A DNA stretch of 64,000 bases from JBFLYO01 sp040756745 (lineage in GTDB: Bacteria; Bacteroidota; Ignavibacteria; UBA10030; UBA6906): positions 1 to 64,000 of the forward strand of contig JBFLYO010000005.1 of the NCBI GenBank assembly GCA_040756745.1, read 5' to 3'. This document shows positions 42,742 through 52,017 of this stretch, piece after piece. The notes under the pieces are model-generated. The model was not told the DNA's origin and ran no database searches. It saw only the letters and a list, made by a program, of their open reading frames with translations. Position numbers and translations under genes: made by a program. How positions within the stretch are numbered: the stretch's first letter is position 1; the number at the start of each line of letters is the position of its first letter.

Positions 42742-44457
42742 CTATGCTTTCATCCGCTTCCCCTTCTCCTCATAGGTGAAGATCCAGCCGCAGATCTTCC
42801 CGGGGTCGATTTCGGTCAGGTTGTTCCAGTATCCCCTGGTGTGCATGGTCCGTGAACTCGTTTCGCCGGGGGAGAGCGATTCCACCATCCTGCTGATCTC
42901 GGTGAATCGGCTGAGCCAGAGCTGCATGTTTTTCTCCCGAAGGTCGACCCACCCGTCGTGAGCCCAGTGGTCGATGGCGGCGGGCGATGCAGGAAGCGCC
43001 TCCTCCCCCCGGAAGGGGGGAATCTTGATCGTGTCGCCGCGGAGCATGGACGTACCGTCGGGGAGCAGTATCGGGATGCCGATGGAGATGATCTGTGCGC
43101 GGAGCTGGTCGTCGACATCCACGAGATCCGTTAGTCTCCGGCTCATGGTCCTCGGATCGGTGCGGACCACCGTTCGGATGTCCCCGAAGCAGAGCTTGAG
43201 CAGATAGGACTCGTAGAGCAGCTTCGAGAGCCGGGGAGGGCCGAGCATTTCGAAGGCCACGCTGTCGACCCCGTGCTCCTTCTCCAGCTGTTGGAGACTC
43301 TCCATCGCGTTGTTGAACATGAACCCGGCGCGGTAGGTGGGGGCGAGCGTGGCGTTGTCGAGAGCATTGATGATGTCGTGCCCCGTATTTCCCCCCTTGA
43401 TCTCGAACACGGCGTCCTCGGCGATTTCTTCCGGGGTCACGAATTCCATCTGACCAGGCGTCGAGATCGCTTCAAATTCTCCGCGGGAGAACAGCCCGTT
43501 TTCACCCGTATCGATGAAGACCGATTTCAGCGTTTTTCCGGTCCGCGTAGCCGCCCCGGGCATCCGGAGCGAGAGCTTACCTTTGAGCTTCACGGCCGAG
43601 GCGGGGGTGCAGTCGACCAGTTCGATCGGCCTTCCCCGCCGCGCAACCTCGCCGAACGCAATGCGTTTCCAGGCGATCGCAGCCGTGGGCTTGATTTCCT
43701 TGGTGATGGGTGCATCGGGGGTCCTGCCCATCAGGAACAGGAGCAGGGTGTGGGCGCCGGCGACTGCGGATTTCGAGAGCAGGACGCGTGAAGGGCGCTC
43801 TTCGCTGTGGGTGTAGGGGATGTTCAGTCCCATCCCTCCCGTGCCACTTGTGCCGATCTTAACGTAGATCCCCGTGCCAGCCTCCTGCATGGAGCGGTAC
43901 ATGATCTGTACGTGACGGATCAGCTGCGGGACGTACAGCGTGCAGAGGAGGCGCTCGGTGGAATCGAGTAGCGATGTGACGCCGGCGCCGCGTGAGCGCC
44001 GCACACGCCTGATCTCGCGGAGGACGTCGCGCGTCACTTGAAAAATGTCCTGGTACGCGATCGCCGTCGCGGAGTTGACACAGTCCACGACCACGTCCGG
44101 GCGATACTTCTGCATCAGCCGGTAGAGGCTTGATCGCCGAAGGACGGGACCGCTCAGCTCTTCCACGATGTCTTCGATGATCAAGTTCCGGTACCTCTCG
44201 CTGGCGAGGATGGTTTCCCGAGGGAGGTCCTTCAATTCCTCGCGGACGAACATGTTCCCCCACCAGGGGACGAAGAAGGTCTTCCCGGCCTTGGGATATT
44301 CGGCGCGGAGCGCGCCGACCGCCTCGAGCGCCTCGCTCCGCTGGAGCGACGTCACGATCAGGCGGCGCGGGTGTTCCTCCATGATGCGGCGGCAGACCGC
44401 AGAACCGACAAGCCCCCAGCCGCCGATGATGAGCACAGTCTTTCCGTGAATGTCCAT
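42742..44457 (-). CDS. Large Rossmann-fold NAD(P)-binding protein
   Basis: 571 residues starting at ATG 44457 because the dinucleotide fold begins there (DIHGKTVLIIGGWGLVGSAV, GGxGLVG). After an SDR/epimerase-like N-terminal 250 residues, a region with RRVRRSRGAGVTSL and GTSGTGGMGLNIPYTHS suggests a sugar-nucleotide or carbohydrate-type active site. The second half has no family I recognise (LDDVFEIKGGNTG... MSRRLTDLVDVDD). It neighbours phosphofructokinase by 29 bases, so the pair is probably expressed together. Function unknown. Confidence 0.65.
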   Translation of the reverse strand: MDIHGKTVLIIGGWGLVGSAVCRRIMEEHPRRLIVTSLQRSEALEAVGALRAEYPKAGKTFFVPWWGNMFVREELKDLPRETILASERYRNLIIEDIVEELSGPVLRRSSLYRLMQKYRPDVVVDCVNSATAIAYQDIFQVTRDVLREIRRVRRSRGAGVTSLLDSTERLLCTLYVPQLIRHVQIMYRSMQEAGTGIYVKIGTSGTGGMGLNIPYTHSEERPSRVLLSKSAVAGAHTLLLFLMGRTPDAPITKEIKPTAAIAWKRIAFGEVARRGRPIELVDCTPASAVKLKGKLSLRMPGAATRTGKTLKSVFIDTGENGLFSRGEFEAISTPGQMEFVTPEEIAEDAVFEIKGGNTGHDIINALDNATLAPTYRAGFMFNNAMESLQQLEKEHGVDSVAFEMLGPPRLSKLLYESYLLKLCFGDIRTVVRTDPRTMSRRLTDLVDVDDQLRAQIISIGIPILLPDGTSMLRGDTIKIPPFRGEEALPASPAAIDHWAHDGWVDLREKNMQLWLSRFTEISRMVESLSPGETSSRTMHTRGYWNNLTEIDPGKICGWIFTYEEKGKRMKA

Positions 44458-44581
44458 ACCATGTCTTTGTGAGAGTGGCTGCCGGGAATGCGCGGACAGA
44501 TGCAAGAACAGAGGGGGTACAACCTGAAGCAATGTACGGGAAGGTGGTTGAAGAAGCAAACGCCCCGCGCAGCCACGCTGA

Positions 44582-45562
44582 TCAGTTGGTGTTCAGTTGT
44601 GCAGAGAATATCCGGCCGGACCAGCCCAGCTTGAGCGTCGCTCTGCCTGAACCCGCCGGTTCGAACCAGATCCTGAAGGGATCGACCGGCGTCGATGCTG
44701 TCTCCTGCTTCATGCTGATGCGGGCCAGGTCGAGGTGCGGATCGTACTCTGGCTCCGTTCCCCCCGGCCGCCTGTTGACGATGAGCGTGAAACCCGATGC
44801 GGAGGGGATCGAGTAGAGCGTGTACGATCCTTTCGGGATCCTGATCCCTCCCAGCGTGAGGTCGGACTCCGTCGCAAGGGAGGTCGCGAGATTTGCCCCG
44901 GTACGCCAGACCGAATCGAATGGCACCACCACACCCCAGATCACGCGCCCGCGCATGAAGGGGCGGCTGTATTTGATCAGCACCTTTCTGCCGGCAAGCG
45001 AAAGTTCCGATGAGTCGGCGGGGCTGATCGGTCGGATGCGGGTGCTCCGTTCGAACGGGACGATGACCGACGTCTGCTCCCAGAGGAGTTTCATGACGCC
45101 CGACGATGCGCCGGTGGTCTGCAGCGCGATGGTGAACGTGTCGACAGGCGCCGCAAGGCGTTCGACGCGCGCTTCAAATCGGCACAAATCCAGCGAAGGG
45201 TCGTATGCCGTTCCCCACTGTCTGGTCTGCTTATTGACGATCACCTTCCAACCCGCAGGAGAGGGAAGCGTCCAGAGTGTGTACGTCCCGCGCGGCACAG
45301 GCATTCCACCGAAGACCATGTCGAACGAGGTTTTCAGATGGGTGGCCTGGTTTGCACCGGTGCGCCAGACCTGATCCCATGGGACGAGATGCCCCATGAT
45401 CTTCCGGCCGCGCATTGAAGGTCGTCCGTAATTCACGCTGATGGTGTTCGTGTCGAGCGTCAGGAAGACGGAGTCCCGCGGACTGAGGATAGGAGTCTGC
45501 CCTGCAGCGCTGGCAGCCAGCGCCGCGGTGAGGAGACAGAGAACCGAAAGCGCGCGTTTCAT
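44582..45562 (-). CDS. Exported tandem DUF2911 protein
   Basis: 326 residues from ATG 45562, giving a signal peptide MKRALSVLCLLTAALAASAA. Two DUF2911 domains in series share ISVNYGRPSMRGRKI/VLIKYSRPFMRGRVI, VPWDQVWRTGANQATHL/VPFDSVWRTGANLATSL and (P/I)PKGTYTLW(Y)TIPS. DUF2911 proteins are exported and of unknown function in Bacteroidota. The internal duplication is clear by eye. Confidence 0.8.
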   Translation of the reverse strand: MKRALSVLCLLTAALAASAAGQTPILSPRDSVFLTLDTNTISVNYGRPSMRGRKIMGHLVPWDQVWRTGANQATHLKTSFDMVFGGMPVPRGTYTLWTLPSPAGWKVIVNKQTRQWGTAYDPSLDLCRFEARVERLAAPVDTFTIALQTTGASSGVMKLLWEQTSVIVPFERSTRIRPISPADSSELSLAGRKVLIKYSRPFMRGRVIWGVVVPFDSVWRTGANLATSLATESDLTLGGIRIPKGSYTLYSIPSASGFTLIVNRRPGGTEPEYDPHLDLARISMKQETASTPVDPFRIWFEPAGSGRATLKLGWSGRIFSAQLNTN

Positions 45563-45587
45563 ATGCCTCTGCGTGTTATGGTTGTGA

Positions 45588-45917
45588 TCAGGCGCGTTCA
45601 ACGACGACGGCCGTGCCGTATGCCAGTACCTCCGTCACCCCCGACATGACTTCGTTGGCATCGTAGCGCATGCCGATGATGGCGTTCGCGCCATGCTCGG
45701 AGGCGTGCTGCACCATCAGGACGAAAGCTTCCTGCCGTGTCTTCTCGCAGAGTTCCTGGAGGAGCGAAATGTTGCCGCCAAAGAGCGTCTGAATGCCGGC
45801 GCCGATGTTGCCGATGATGGAGCGGGAGCGGACGGTGATTCCCCTGACGATGCCGAGGGTCTTCACAATTCGGTAGCCGTCGAGGGTGAACGCAGTAGTG
45901 ACGAGGTTGGGATCCAT
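45588..45917 (-). CDS. UPF0145/YbjQ-family protein
   Basis: 109 residues from ATG 45917. Pattern VRGITVRSRSIIGNIGAGIQ then AFVLMVQHASEHGANAIIGMRYDANEV and AYGTAVVVE matches the YbjQ/UPF0145 (heavy-metal-binding-like) family, small cytoplasmic homopentameric folds. Role unknown. Lies between DUF2911 and a lipoprotein with short gaps. Confidence 0.85.
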   Translation of the reverse strand: MDPNLVTTAFTLDGYRIVKTLGIVRGITVRSRSIIGNIGAGIQTLFGGNISLLQELCEKTRQEAFVLMVQHASEHGANAIIGMRYDANEVMSGVTEVLAYGTAVVVERA

Positions 45918-45936
45918 GGTGATTACCGGTGATAAC

Positions 45937-46941
45937 TTACTTGATGCGGACTGAAGCAACGACGTTATCGTAGGCGGCGAGATATTCCAACCGCTGCGGC
46001 CGGTACCAGTCCAGAGTCACGCGGTACACTTTGTCGTTCTTCACGACGAAAATGAACCGGCGCTCGACATTCGACGTGGGCTGATACGTCAGCGTGAGTC
46101 CCGGGAGACCGCCGACGGTGACCTTCCCGGTTCCTGTTGCTCTGTATTTACCCTTGTTCTGATCGAACACTTTCTCCACTGTCAGTCCCTTCGCGGCGAA
46201 CACGTCAAACCGGATGGAGCAATCCTGCCGCACCCCGCGCAGCTCGACGACCTCCTCGTTGCTTCCCCTGGGCGCATTCGTGAAGTTGAAGTTGTCGGGG
46301 TACTGGAACGAGAAGAGCCGGCCGCTGTATTCTGCAAGGTTTTCGGACGGGAGGGTCGGATCGCGCCCGGGGACAGCAGGTTTGGGAAACTGAATGGTGG
46401 CGAGCACCGCATTGAACACGGCACGATGCGCCTCGAAGAGTCCCCCGAACCCCGCGAAGCGGATGTCATAGAGCAGCGTATCCACGGGAATATAATAGTG
46501 TTCGCCCGCTTCCTTGATGCTTGTCGTGTACTGGCCGGTATATGTGAACTTTGTGCCGGCCTTCCCGCCGACGGTCGCCGGCTGTTCTGGGGTAAGGACG
46601 AATCCCGTCTTTGTCATATCGTCCATGATCCGTTTTCGTTCCTGATCGGGTGTTGTCGTTCGGATCAGGTCTACCATCACCATGGTGCCGTCCGGGAAGG
46701 GGCCGGTTGGGTCGAGGAATTTCTTGTCCACGTCGTGTGCATTATAGAAGCTTGCCCGTCCGACCCGGGCATTGACGACCCAGCCCTTTGGATACTGAAT
46801 TGAATATCCGTACGCCGGGTCCCGGTAGGACTCCATCTCACCCACCTTCACCGGCTCGATCTGCTTTTCACCGCCGCATCCGGCGATGCCGAGGGCAAGC
46901 AGGAGGCTTGCTGAAAGAGCCATGCGTGCATGCACTGTCAT
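45937..46941 (-). CDS. Lipoprotein with PsbP-like repeats
   Basis: 334 residues. Lipobox LGIAGC near residue 22 after a charged start (MTVHARMALSASLL). Two PsbP/MOG1-like alpha-beta segments: YGYSIQYPKGWVVNARVG near 45 and SFQYPDNFNFTNAP near 210, each followed by beta strands and the VEKVFDQNKG-like helix. Outer-membrane or periplasmic; function unknown. Confidence 0.7.
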   Translation of the reverse strand: MTVHARMALSASLLLALGIAGCGGEKQIEPVKVGEMESYRDPAYGYSIQYPKGWVVNARVGRASFYNAHDVDKKFLDPTGPFPDGTMVMVDLIRTTTPDQERKRIMDDMTKTGFVLTPEQPATVGGKAGTKFTYTGQYTTSIKEAGEHYYIPVDTLLYDIRFAGFGGLFEAHRAVFNAVLATIQFPKPAVPGRDPTLPSENLAEYSGRLFSFQYPDNFNFTNAPRGSNEEVVELRGVRQDCSIRFDVFAAKGLTVEKVFDQNKGKYRATGTGKVTVGGLPGLTLTYQPTSNVERRFIFVVKNDKVYRVTLDWYRPQRLEYLAAYDNVVASVRIK

Positions 46942-46979
46942 CGGACTACCTTCCTGGTTTGTGATTGGATGATGGAGGC

Positions 46980-48491
46980 TCAGGGTTTCGGAACAACCGT
47001 ATCATACCACGTCTTCTTGTCGCGCCGGCCCACCTCGTCGATGTGCAGGTGCTTCGCTTCCGTGTACTCTTTCATCCCCTCGATGCCGAACTCCCGCCCG
47101 ATGCCGCTTTGTTTGAAGCCGCCAAACGGCGCCCTCTCATTGAGCAGATGCCATTCGTTGATCCAGACCGTGCCTGCGCGGAGCTGCCGGGCCACATCGA
47201 GCGCCCTCTCCCGGTTCCCGGACCAGACCCCCGCCCCCAGGCCGTACATGGAATCGTTGGCCATCATGATCGCATCCCCCACCGCATCGTACCGGATGAC
47301 GCACAGCACGGGGCCGAAAATCTCTTCCTGCGCTATCGGCCATCGATTGTCCACCCGGTCAAAGATCGTCGGCTCCACGAACCATCCGCGCGCGCATGAC
47401 GGCTCCTTCGGGATACCTCCCCCCGTGATCAATCGGCCTCCCGCCTTCTTCCCCTGCTCGATATACCGGAGAACAGTTTCCTGCTGGGCCCGGGAAATGA
47501 GCGGTCCGATGTCGGTGTGCGGGTCTGCCGGATCGCCGATGCGCATCTTTCGGATCAACGCCACCATTGCTTCAAGGAAACGGTCCGCAAGAGGGGAGGG
47601 GAGGAACAAACGTGTCCCCGCCTCGCAGCACTGACCCTGATGGTAGAACATGGCGTACACACCCCCCGCGACCGCCATGTCCAGGTCGGCGTCGTCGAGG
47701 ACGACGTTGGCCGATTTGCCGCCGCACTCCAGCGTCACCTTCTTGAGCGTGCCGGCGGCATTCGCCATGACCTGTCGGCCCACTTCCGTGGATCCTGTAA
47801 ACGCAATCTTGTCGACCAATGGATTCCGGCATAGCTCCGCGCCGGCCTCCTCGCCGAACCCCGTGATGATGTTGACGACGCCGGGAGGGAAGCCGGCTTC
47901 GTGCACCAGCCCGGCGAGTTCCATCGCGGTGACCGGGGTTTCTTCCGATGGTTTCAGGACCACTGTGTTGCCGGCGGCAAGCGCAGGGCCCAGTTTCCAG
48001 ACTGCCATCTTCAGCGGAAAATTCCAGGGGATGATTGCCCCGACGACCCCAACCGGTTCCCGAACGAGAAGATTCGTGCTGAATCCTGGCCGGGAGACCC
48101 CGTCGAGCTGTTCCGTGAGGTCGACCAGCGCAAGCTTTGCAAACCCATTCATGCTCCTTGCGCTGAGGTAGATGTCCTCCTTTGCCTTTTTCAGAGTTGA
48201 GCCGGAGTCGGCGACTTCAAGGTCGACCAGCAGTGCGGAGTTTTGGTTGATCTTGTCGGACAGTCTCTTGAGGTGGCCCGAACGCTCCTCACGCGTCATC
48301 CGCGGCCAGGGGCCGCTGTCGAATGCCATGCGGGCCGCCCGCAATGCCTTCTGTGCATCCTCTGCTCCGGCGCGGGCACACTCGGCGTGGGGCTCCCCGG
48401 TGAACGGGTTCGTCGAAACGAAGGTCCGGCCACCTGCGGCCGGCACAAACTGATCATTAATGAAGAGCTGGTAATGTCTCAACGTCTGCAT
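46980..48491 (-). CDS. NAD(P)-dependent aldehyde dehydrogenase
   Basis: 503 residues from ATG 48491, the start matching the family; upstream extensions fall in the promoter. NAD-binding IIPWNFPLK near 154-161, general-base E255 in LECGGKS, catalytic cysteine C289 in the GQCCEAGTR segment. Closest in feel to the class that oxidises aldehydes such as betaine, lactaldehyde or phenylacetaldehyde; with phenylacetate genes elsewhere in the window phenylacetaldehyde is possible, but the distance (about 10 kb) makes it speculation. Confidence 0.92.
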   Translation of the reverse strand: MQTLRHYQLFINDQFVPAAGGRTFVSTNPFTGEPHAECARAGAEDAQKALRAARMAFDSGPWPRMTREERSGHLKRLSDKINQNSALLVDLEVADSGSTLKKAKEDIYLSARSMNGFAKLALVDLTEQLDGVSRPGFSTNLLVREPVGVVGAIIPWNFPLKMAVWKLGPALAAGNTVVLKPSEETPVTAMELAGLVHEAGFPPGVVNIITGFGEEAGAELCRNPLVDKIAFTGSTEVGRQVMANAAGTLKKVTLECGGKSANVVLDDADLDMAVAGGVYAMFYHQGQCCEAGTRLFLPSPLADRFLEAMVALIRKMRIGDPADPHTDIGPLISRAQQETVLRYIEQGKKAGGRLITGGGIPKEPSCARGWFVEPTIFDRVDNRWPIAQEEIFGPVLCVIRYDAVGDAIMMANDSMYGLGAGVWSGNRERALDVARQLRAGTVWINEWHLLNERAPFGGFKQSGIGREFGIEGMKEYTEAKHLHIDEVGRRDKKTWYDTVVPKP

Positions 48492-48531
48492 CAAGGGTAG
48501 CGGCAGGCGGGGGGTAGATTTTGAACGGAAG

Positions 48532-48560
48532 AAGATAGGGAAAAAGGGGGAATTCATCAA
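48532..48560 (-). promoter_or_regulatory. Promoter of the aldehyde dehydrogenase gene
   Basis: TTGATG, 17-base spacer, TATCTT on the minus strand (48560-48532), 41 bases before the ATG. It overlaps an upstream in-frame ATG, supporting the later start. Confidence 0.65.
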
Positions 48561-48686
48561 CCAGCCCCCTTGTTCCGACCGTATCATGCGTGATCACATC
48601 GCTTCCCGCGTTTCCTCCCGCCGTTCCCGCATTTTCAGGGAACAATCGCGAAGGTGAGGAAGTCTTATCTGCGTGGTCCTGAAGGA

Positions 48687-48717
48687 ATTGGAGCACACCT
48701 CCAGATTCGGCTCCAAT
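48687..48717 (+). other. Perfect inverted repeat upstream of the surface protein gene
   Basis: ATTGGAGC at 48687-48694 and GCTCCAAT at 48710-48717 with a 15-base loop. It lies 74-104 bases before the ATG in a 299-base intergenic region (48492-48790) which otherwise holds only the aldehyde dehydrogenase promoter. Could be an operator or leader hairpin. Confidence 0.5.
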
Positions 48718-48790
48718 GGCACGGAGGTTGTAGTCCATATTCACATCATTCCTTTTAGGTTTCCCGATATTTTCTCAGGAGGCGACAGTC

Positions 48791-50797
48791 ATGAGGGCAA
48801 TGCGCTACTTCCTTCTTGCGGCTGCGTGCGTTGCGGTGGTGGGTGGAGCCATTGCACAGACTCCCCCTGCCCCAATCAATCTGACGGCACACGTCAGTAT
48901 GCAGATCCCTCCCGTGGTTGAGTTGACATGGCAGCTCCCGCCGATCATGATCCCCGTTCCCCCCGGCGTGTTCAGGGTCTACCGGGCGGTGGACGATTCC
49001 ACTGCGTTTCAGCTCCTGGACGTTACGCATCTGGAACGGTATGCGGACCGGCAGGTGGCCTTCGGCCACACGTACTTCTATGTCGTGACGAATGTGTGGC
49101 TCTTGCCGGACTCCACCGTTCATGAAAGCGGGAAGAGCAATCTGGCATGGGCGCGGCTCGGTCCGCCTCCCGGCGGAGTTGCGGGTGAAGTCAACGGGAC
49201 AGTGACGGACAGCCTGACAGGCAACCCCATCCCCTTCGCGCGGGTCTCGTTTTACAACCCCTGGCGCTCCATACTCTGGATCCCGATGGTGGTTGCGGAT
49301 AGCGTCGGCCACTATAGCGCCGTGCTGGACACGGGGAGATACCTGATCAAGTGTGAGGCGCCGGCGTGGATGATCATGTCGATGTCGATTCTCCCTCCGT
49401 ACCGGACAGAGTGGTACAAGGATTCTCCCGACGCGGCACATGCTACGCCCGTCCAGGTCAGCGAGGGGTCGGTGACGACGATCGACTTCGATCTGATCCG
49501 GTTCCCGGTGCCCCCGCTTGCCCACGTCCGGGGGCTTGTCCGAGACTCATCCGGCAATCCGCTGCGCGGGGCGTTCGTGGCCATTCAACGCACGATCCAG
49601 GAAATGAGCGGAGGGCTTCCGGCAGTGGACGGGATCAATTCCATCCCCGGTGAAATGGCAACATTCGATGGGCTGGGCTGCATCCGCGGGGTGGTGTGGA
49701 AGGGGCTGACCGATTCGAGCGGAGCGTTCGATGCCCTGGTCGTGTCCGGGCGCGCCTACGTGGCGATGGCGGTGAAGGCTGGCTTCATGCCTCAGTACTA
49801 CGACCACAAGGACAATCCTGCAGAGGCCACGACCATCCACGTGACGGGGGATGTGGACAACATCAACTTCGATCTGAATCCCTTCCGGCCTCCGCATATG
49901 TACAGCATCAGCGGCGTGGTGCAGGATTCAGGAGGCGTTCGCGTGCCGTCGCGGATCATTGTGTTTCCGTTGAGACCGCATGCATCATATCTCCGGGTAC
50001 GGTTTGGTCACACCGATTCCCTCGGGGCGTACGTCGTGGGGCGGCTGCTGCCCGGCAAGTACTTTGTGATGGCGATCCCGTTCGGGAAGTATGCGCCGGC
50101 CTTCTATAAGGCGGGGGCGTTCGGGGTGTTCCGGTGGAAGGAGGCCGACACAGTGACCGTGGCTGGCGACGTTTCGGGGATCGATATCGGCGTGGTGCGC
50201 GTCAACTGCACGGGCATCGCCCGGCTCTGGGGCTTCATCCGGTTCAACGGTCGGCCGCTCGCGGGAGCCAACCTCCTTGCGAGGAATGGTGTCGGTGCGG
50301 TCGTCGGCTTTGCGATGTCGGATGATGCCGGCATGTACGTCATGGAAGGTCTCCCGGCGGGAGGGGCGAGGATCATCGTGGATTGCGAAGGATACAATTC
50401 CGCAGAGCAGGAGATCACCGTCGGGCCGTTCGATTATGCGCTGAGCAGAGACTTCACTCTCGGGGCCGTAACCTCTGCAGGCACGGGGTCCGTGCGTCCG
50501 GAGCGGTATGCGCTGGAGCAGAATTATCCGAATCCGTTCAACCCGTCGACGCGCATCAGCTTCGCCCTTCCGGCGGCGAGCACGGTGATGCTGCGTGTGT
50601 ACAATTTGCTTGGACAGGAGATTGCGACGTTGCTCCAGGGATTTGTACCGCCCGGAAACCACGAGGCCGTGTGGAACGGAAGAGACAATGCTGGACATGC
50701 TGTCACGAGCGGCGTCTACTTCTACCGTCTCGAAGCGGCGCCGGCAACAGGCGGTGAACGCTTTGTATCGACGAGGAAGATGTTGATGATCAAGTAG
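48791..50797 (+). CDS. Surface protein with fibronectin-like and carboxypeptidase-regulatory domains and a type IX sorting domain
   Basis: 668 residues with signal peptide (MRAMRYFLLAAACVAVVGGAIAQ) and AGGAGG before ATG. A fibronectin type III-like domain (PINLTAHVSMQIPPVVELTWQ) is followed by three to four carboxypeptidase regulatory-like repeats (VNGTVTDSLTGNPIPFARV, VRGLVRDSSGNPLRGAFVA, ISGVVQDSGG). The last roughly 95 residues carry NYPNPFNPST near residue 577 and a YNLLGQEIATL and GVYFYRLEA pattern, the type A C-terminal sorting domain of the type IX secretion system. It is therefore exported across the outer membrane and attached to the surface. Confidence 0.85.
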   Translation: MRAMRYFLLAAACVAVVGGAIAQTPPAPINLTAHVSMQIPPVVELTWQLPPIMIPVPPGVFRVYRAVDDSTAFQLLDVTHLERYADRQVAFGHTYFYVVTNVWLLPDSTVHESGKSNLAWARLGPPPGGVAGEVNGTVTDSLTGNPIPFARVSFYNPWRSILWIPMVVADSVGHYSAVLDTGRYLIKCEAPAWMIMSMSILPPYRTEWYKDSPDAAHATPVQVSEGSVTTIDFDLIRFPVPPLAHVRGLVRDSSGNPLRGAFVAIQRTIQEMSGGLPAVDGINSIPGEMATFDGLGCIRGVVWKGLTDSSGAFDALVVSGRAYVAMAVKAGFMPQYYDHKDNPAEATTIHVTGDVDNINFDLNPFRPPHMYSISGVVQDSGGVRVPSRIIVFPLRPHASYLRVRFGHTDSLGAYVVGRLLPGKYFVMAIPFGKYAPAFYKAGAFGVFRWKEADTVTVAGDVSGIDIGVVRVNCTGIARLWGFIRFNGRPLAGANLLARNGVGAVVGFAMSDDAGMYVMEGLPAGGARIIVDCEGYNSAEQEITVGPFDYALSRDFTLGAVTSAGTGSVRPERYALEQNYPNPFNPSTRISFALPAASTVMLRVYNLLGQEIATLLQGFVPPGNHEAVWNGRDNAGHAVTSGVYFYRLEAAPATGGERFVSTRKMLMIK

Positions 50798-50802
50798 TGA
50801 AA

Positions 50803-50991
50803 GAGCAGATCGAGATTAAGATTGAGATTGAGCGGGAGAAACTCGGGGGAGGTTAAGGTCAAAGTTAAGGTTAAGAGGGAGGGGCCAGGGTACGGCCCCT
50901 CTCCCTTATCCTGTTCCACCCCTTAACCTGCTCCACCCCTTGACCTGCTCCACCCCTTAACCTCAATCTTGATCTCAATCTCAATCTGTTC
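50803..50991. repeat. Nested inverted and tandem repeats between convergent genes
   Basis: Outer 30-base arms at 50803-50832 and 50962-50991 pair imperfectly (about 25 of 30). Inside, GGTTAAGGTC...GGTTAAG segments (50851-50875) complement TTAACC units. A terminator stem AGGGGCC/GGCCCCT lies at 50880-50900. Three 17-base direct repeats of CTG[CT]TCCACCCCTT[AG]AC occupy 50911-50961; the same unit occurs in the loop at 41512. It overlaps the stop of the PDZ gene. Likely a strong bidirectional terminator and member of a repeat family. Confidence 0.75.
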
Positions 50992-51977
50992 TAGCTCACC
51001 ACCGCCCGAATCTCTTTCCGCAGCGCCCGGCGGAACTGCTCCATCTTGGCCCGGATCTCCCTCCCGATCGAGCGGAGGTCGTCCTTCAACCGCTCCATCT
51101 GCAGCTTGAATTCATTCTTTTGGAACCCCAGATCGTCGGCATCGTCGTCGTCCATGTCCCGGTAGCGGAAGCGTTCAAACCGCAACGGCGACAGGTCTTC
51201 CCCCTTCATGCTGAGAGTCTTTGTTGCCCCCTTGCGGAGGATGGAGAAGTCAACGGTCTCGTCCTTTTTCACCTCTTCGAGAGATTCCATGATGTCGCCG
51301 ACATCCTCAATCCGATCCTTCCCCACTTTTGTTATCACATCGCCCGCCTTGAACCCCGCCTTGTCCGCAGCGCTCCCCTTTTCCACCTCCTGAACGAGAA
51401 CACCTCTGCCCTCGGGCGCTTCGAAATACTCACCCAACTGTCGGTTCAGATCGCTCAACGTCATCCCGAGCACGCCGTGAGACGCAAAAATATGAATGTC
51501 CGGGATGTGGATGCGGTGAGGCACGCGCGGCACCGGCGGGACACGGGGCATTCTGAATGAGTACGCGTATCCGCGCCGCGGCACCCGCCCGAGCGTGACC
51601 GTTACGGTCTTTCTCTCCGAGCCCCGCTGGATGTCGACGGTGGCCTGCGAGTGCGCACTTGCCGCGCGCACGGCGTCCAGGAGATCGTCAGACTCTTCAA
51701 CGGCCTTCCCGTTGAATCCCGTGATCACGTCGTCTTCCGTGATCCCCGCAGCTTCAGCCGGGCTGTTCTCCACCACGTCTATCACGAGCGCGCCACTCTT
51801 GACGGCGAGTTTGTGCTCGCGCGCGACCCTGGGCGTCACGTCCTGAATCGATACTCCCAGCCAGCCCGGACGTTTGGAGGATGAGCTCTCCTTCTCGCCC
51901 CCCTTGTCCTGTGCTCCCGACGCCCCGCACCCGAGTACGAGCACGGCGGCAAGAACAACTGCAGCGAATGGTTTCAT
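50991..51977 (-). CDS. Exported two-PDZ-domain protein without protease domain
   Basis: 328 residues with a lipoprotein-like signal (MKPFAAVVLAAVLVLGCGASG; lipobox VLGC). Two PDZ domains: LGVSIQDVTP... VIDVVENSPAEAAGI near 42-110, and LGMTLSDLN... VQEVEKGSAADKAGF near 170-235. Neither the Ser protease fold of DegP nor a rhomboid-like region is present. The C-terminal 70 residues are a charged coiled coil (DDLGFQKNEFKLQMERLKDDL). It is the last gene of the sigma-factor operon and may sense or tether envelope proteins. Confidence 0.82.
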   Translation of the reverse strand: MKPFAAVVLAAVLVLGCGASGAQDKGGEKESSSSKRPGWLGVSIQDVTPRVAREHKLAVKSGALVIDVVENSPAEAAGITEDDVITGFNGKAVEESDDLLDAVRAASAHSQATVDIQRGSERKTVTVTLGRVPRRGYAYSFRMPRVPPVPRVPHRIHIPDIHIFASHGVLGMTLSDLNRQLGEYFEAPEGRGVLVQEVEKGSAADKAGFKAGDVITKVGKDRIEDVGDIMESLEEVKKDETVDFSILRKGATKTLSMKGEDLSPLRFERFRYRDMDDDDADDLGFQKNEFKLQMERLKDDLRSIGREIRAKMEQFRRALRKEIRAVVS

Positions 51978-52017
51978 CTTCGATGGTCCTCCAAGCGATG
52001 TGTTCTGGTCTTTCGCC

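Noticed and set aside
50911..50961. CRISPR-like tandem repeats
   Set aside because: Only three 17-base units with no spacers between them; no cas genes in the window. Treated as a terminator-associated repeat.
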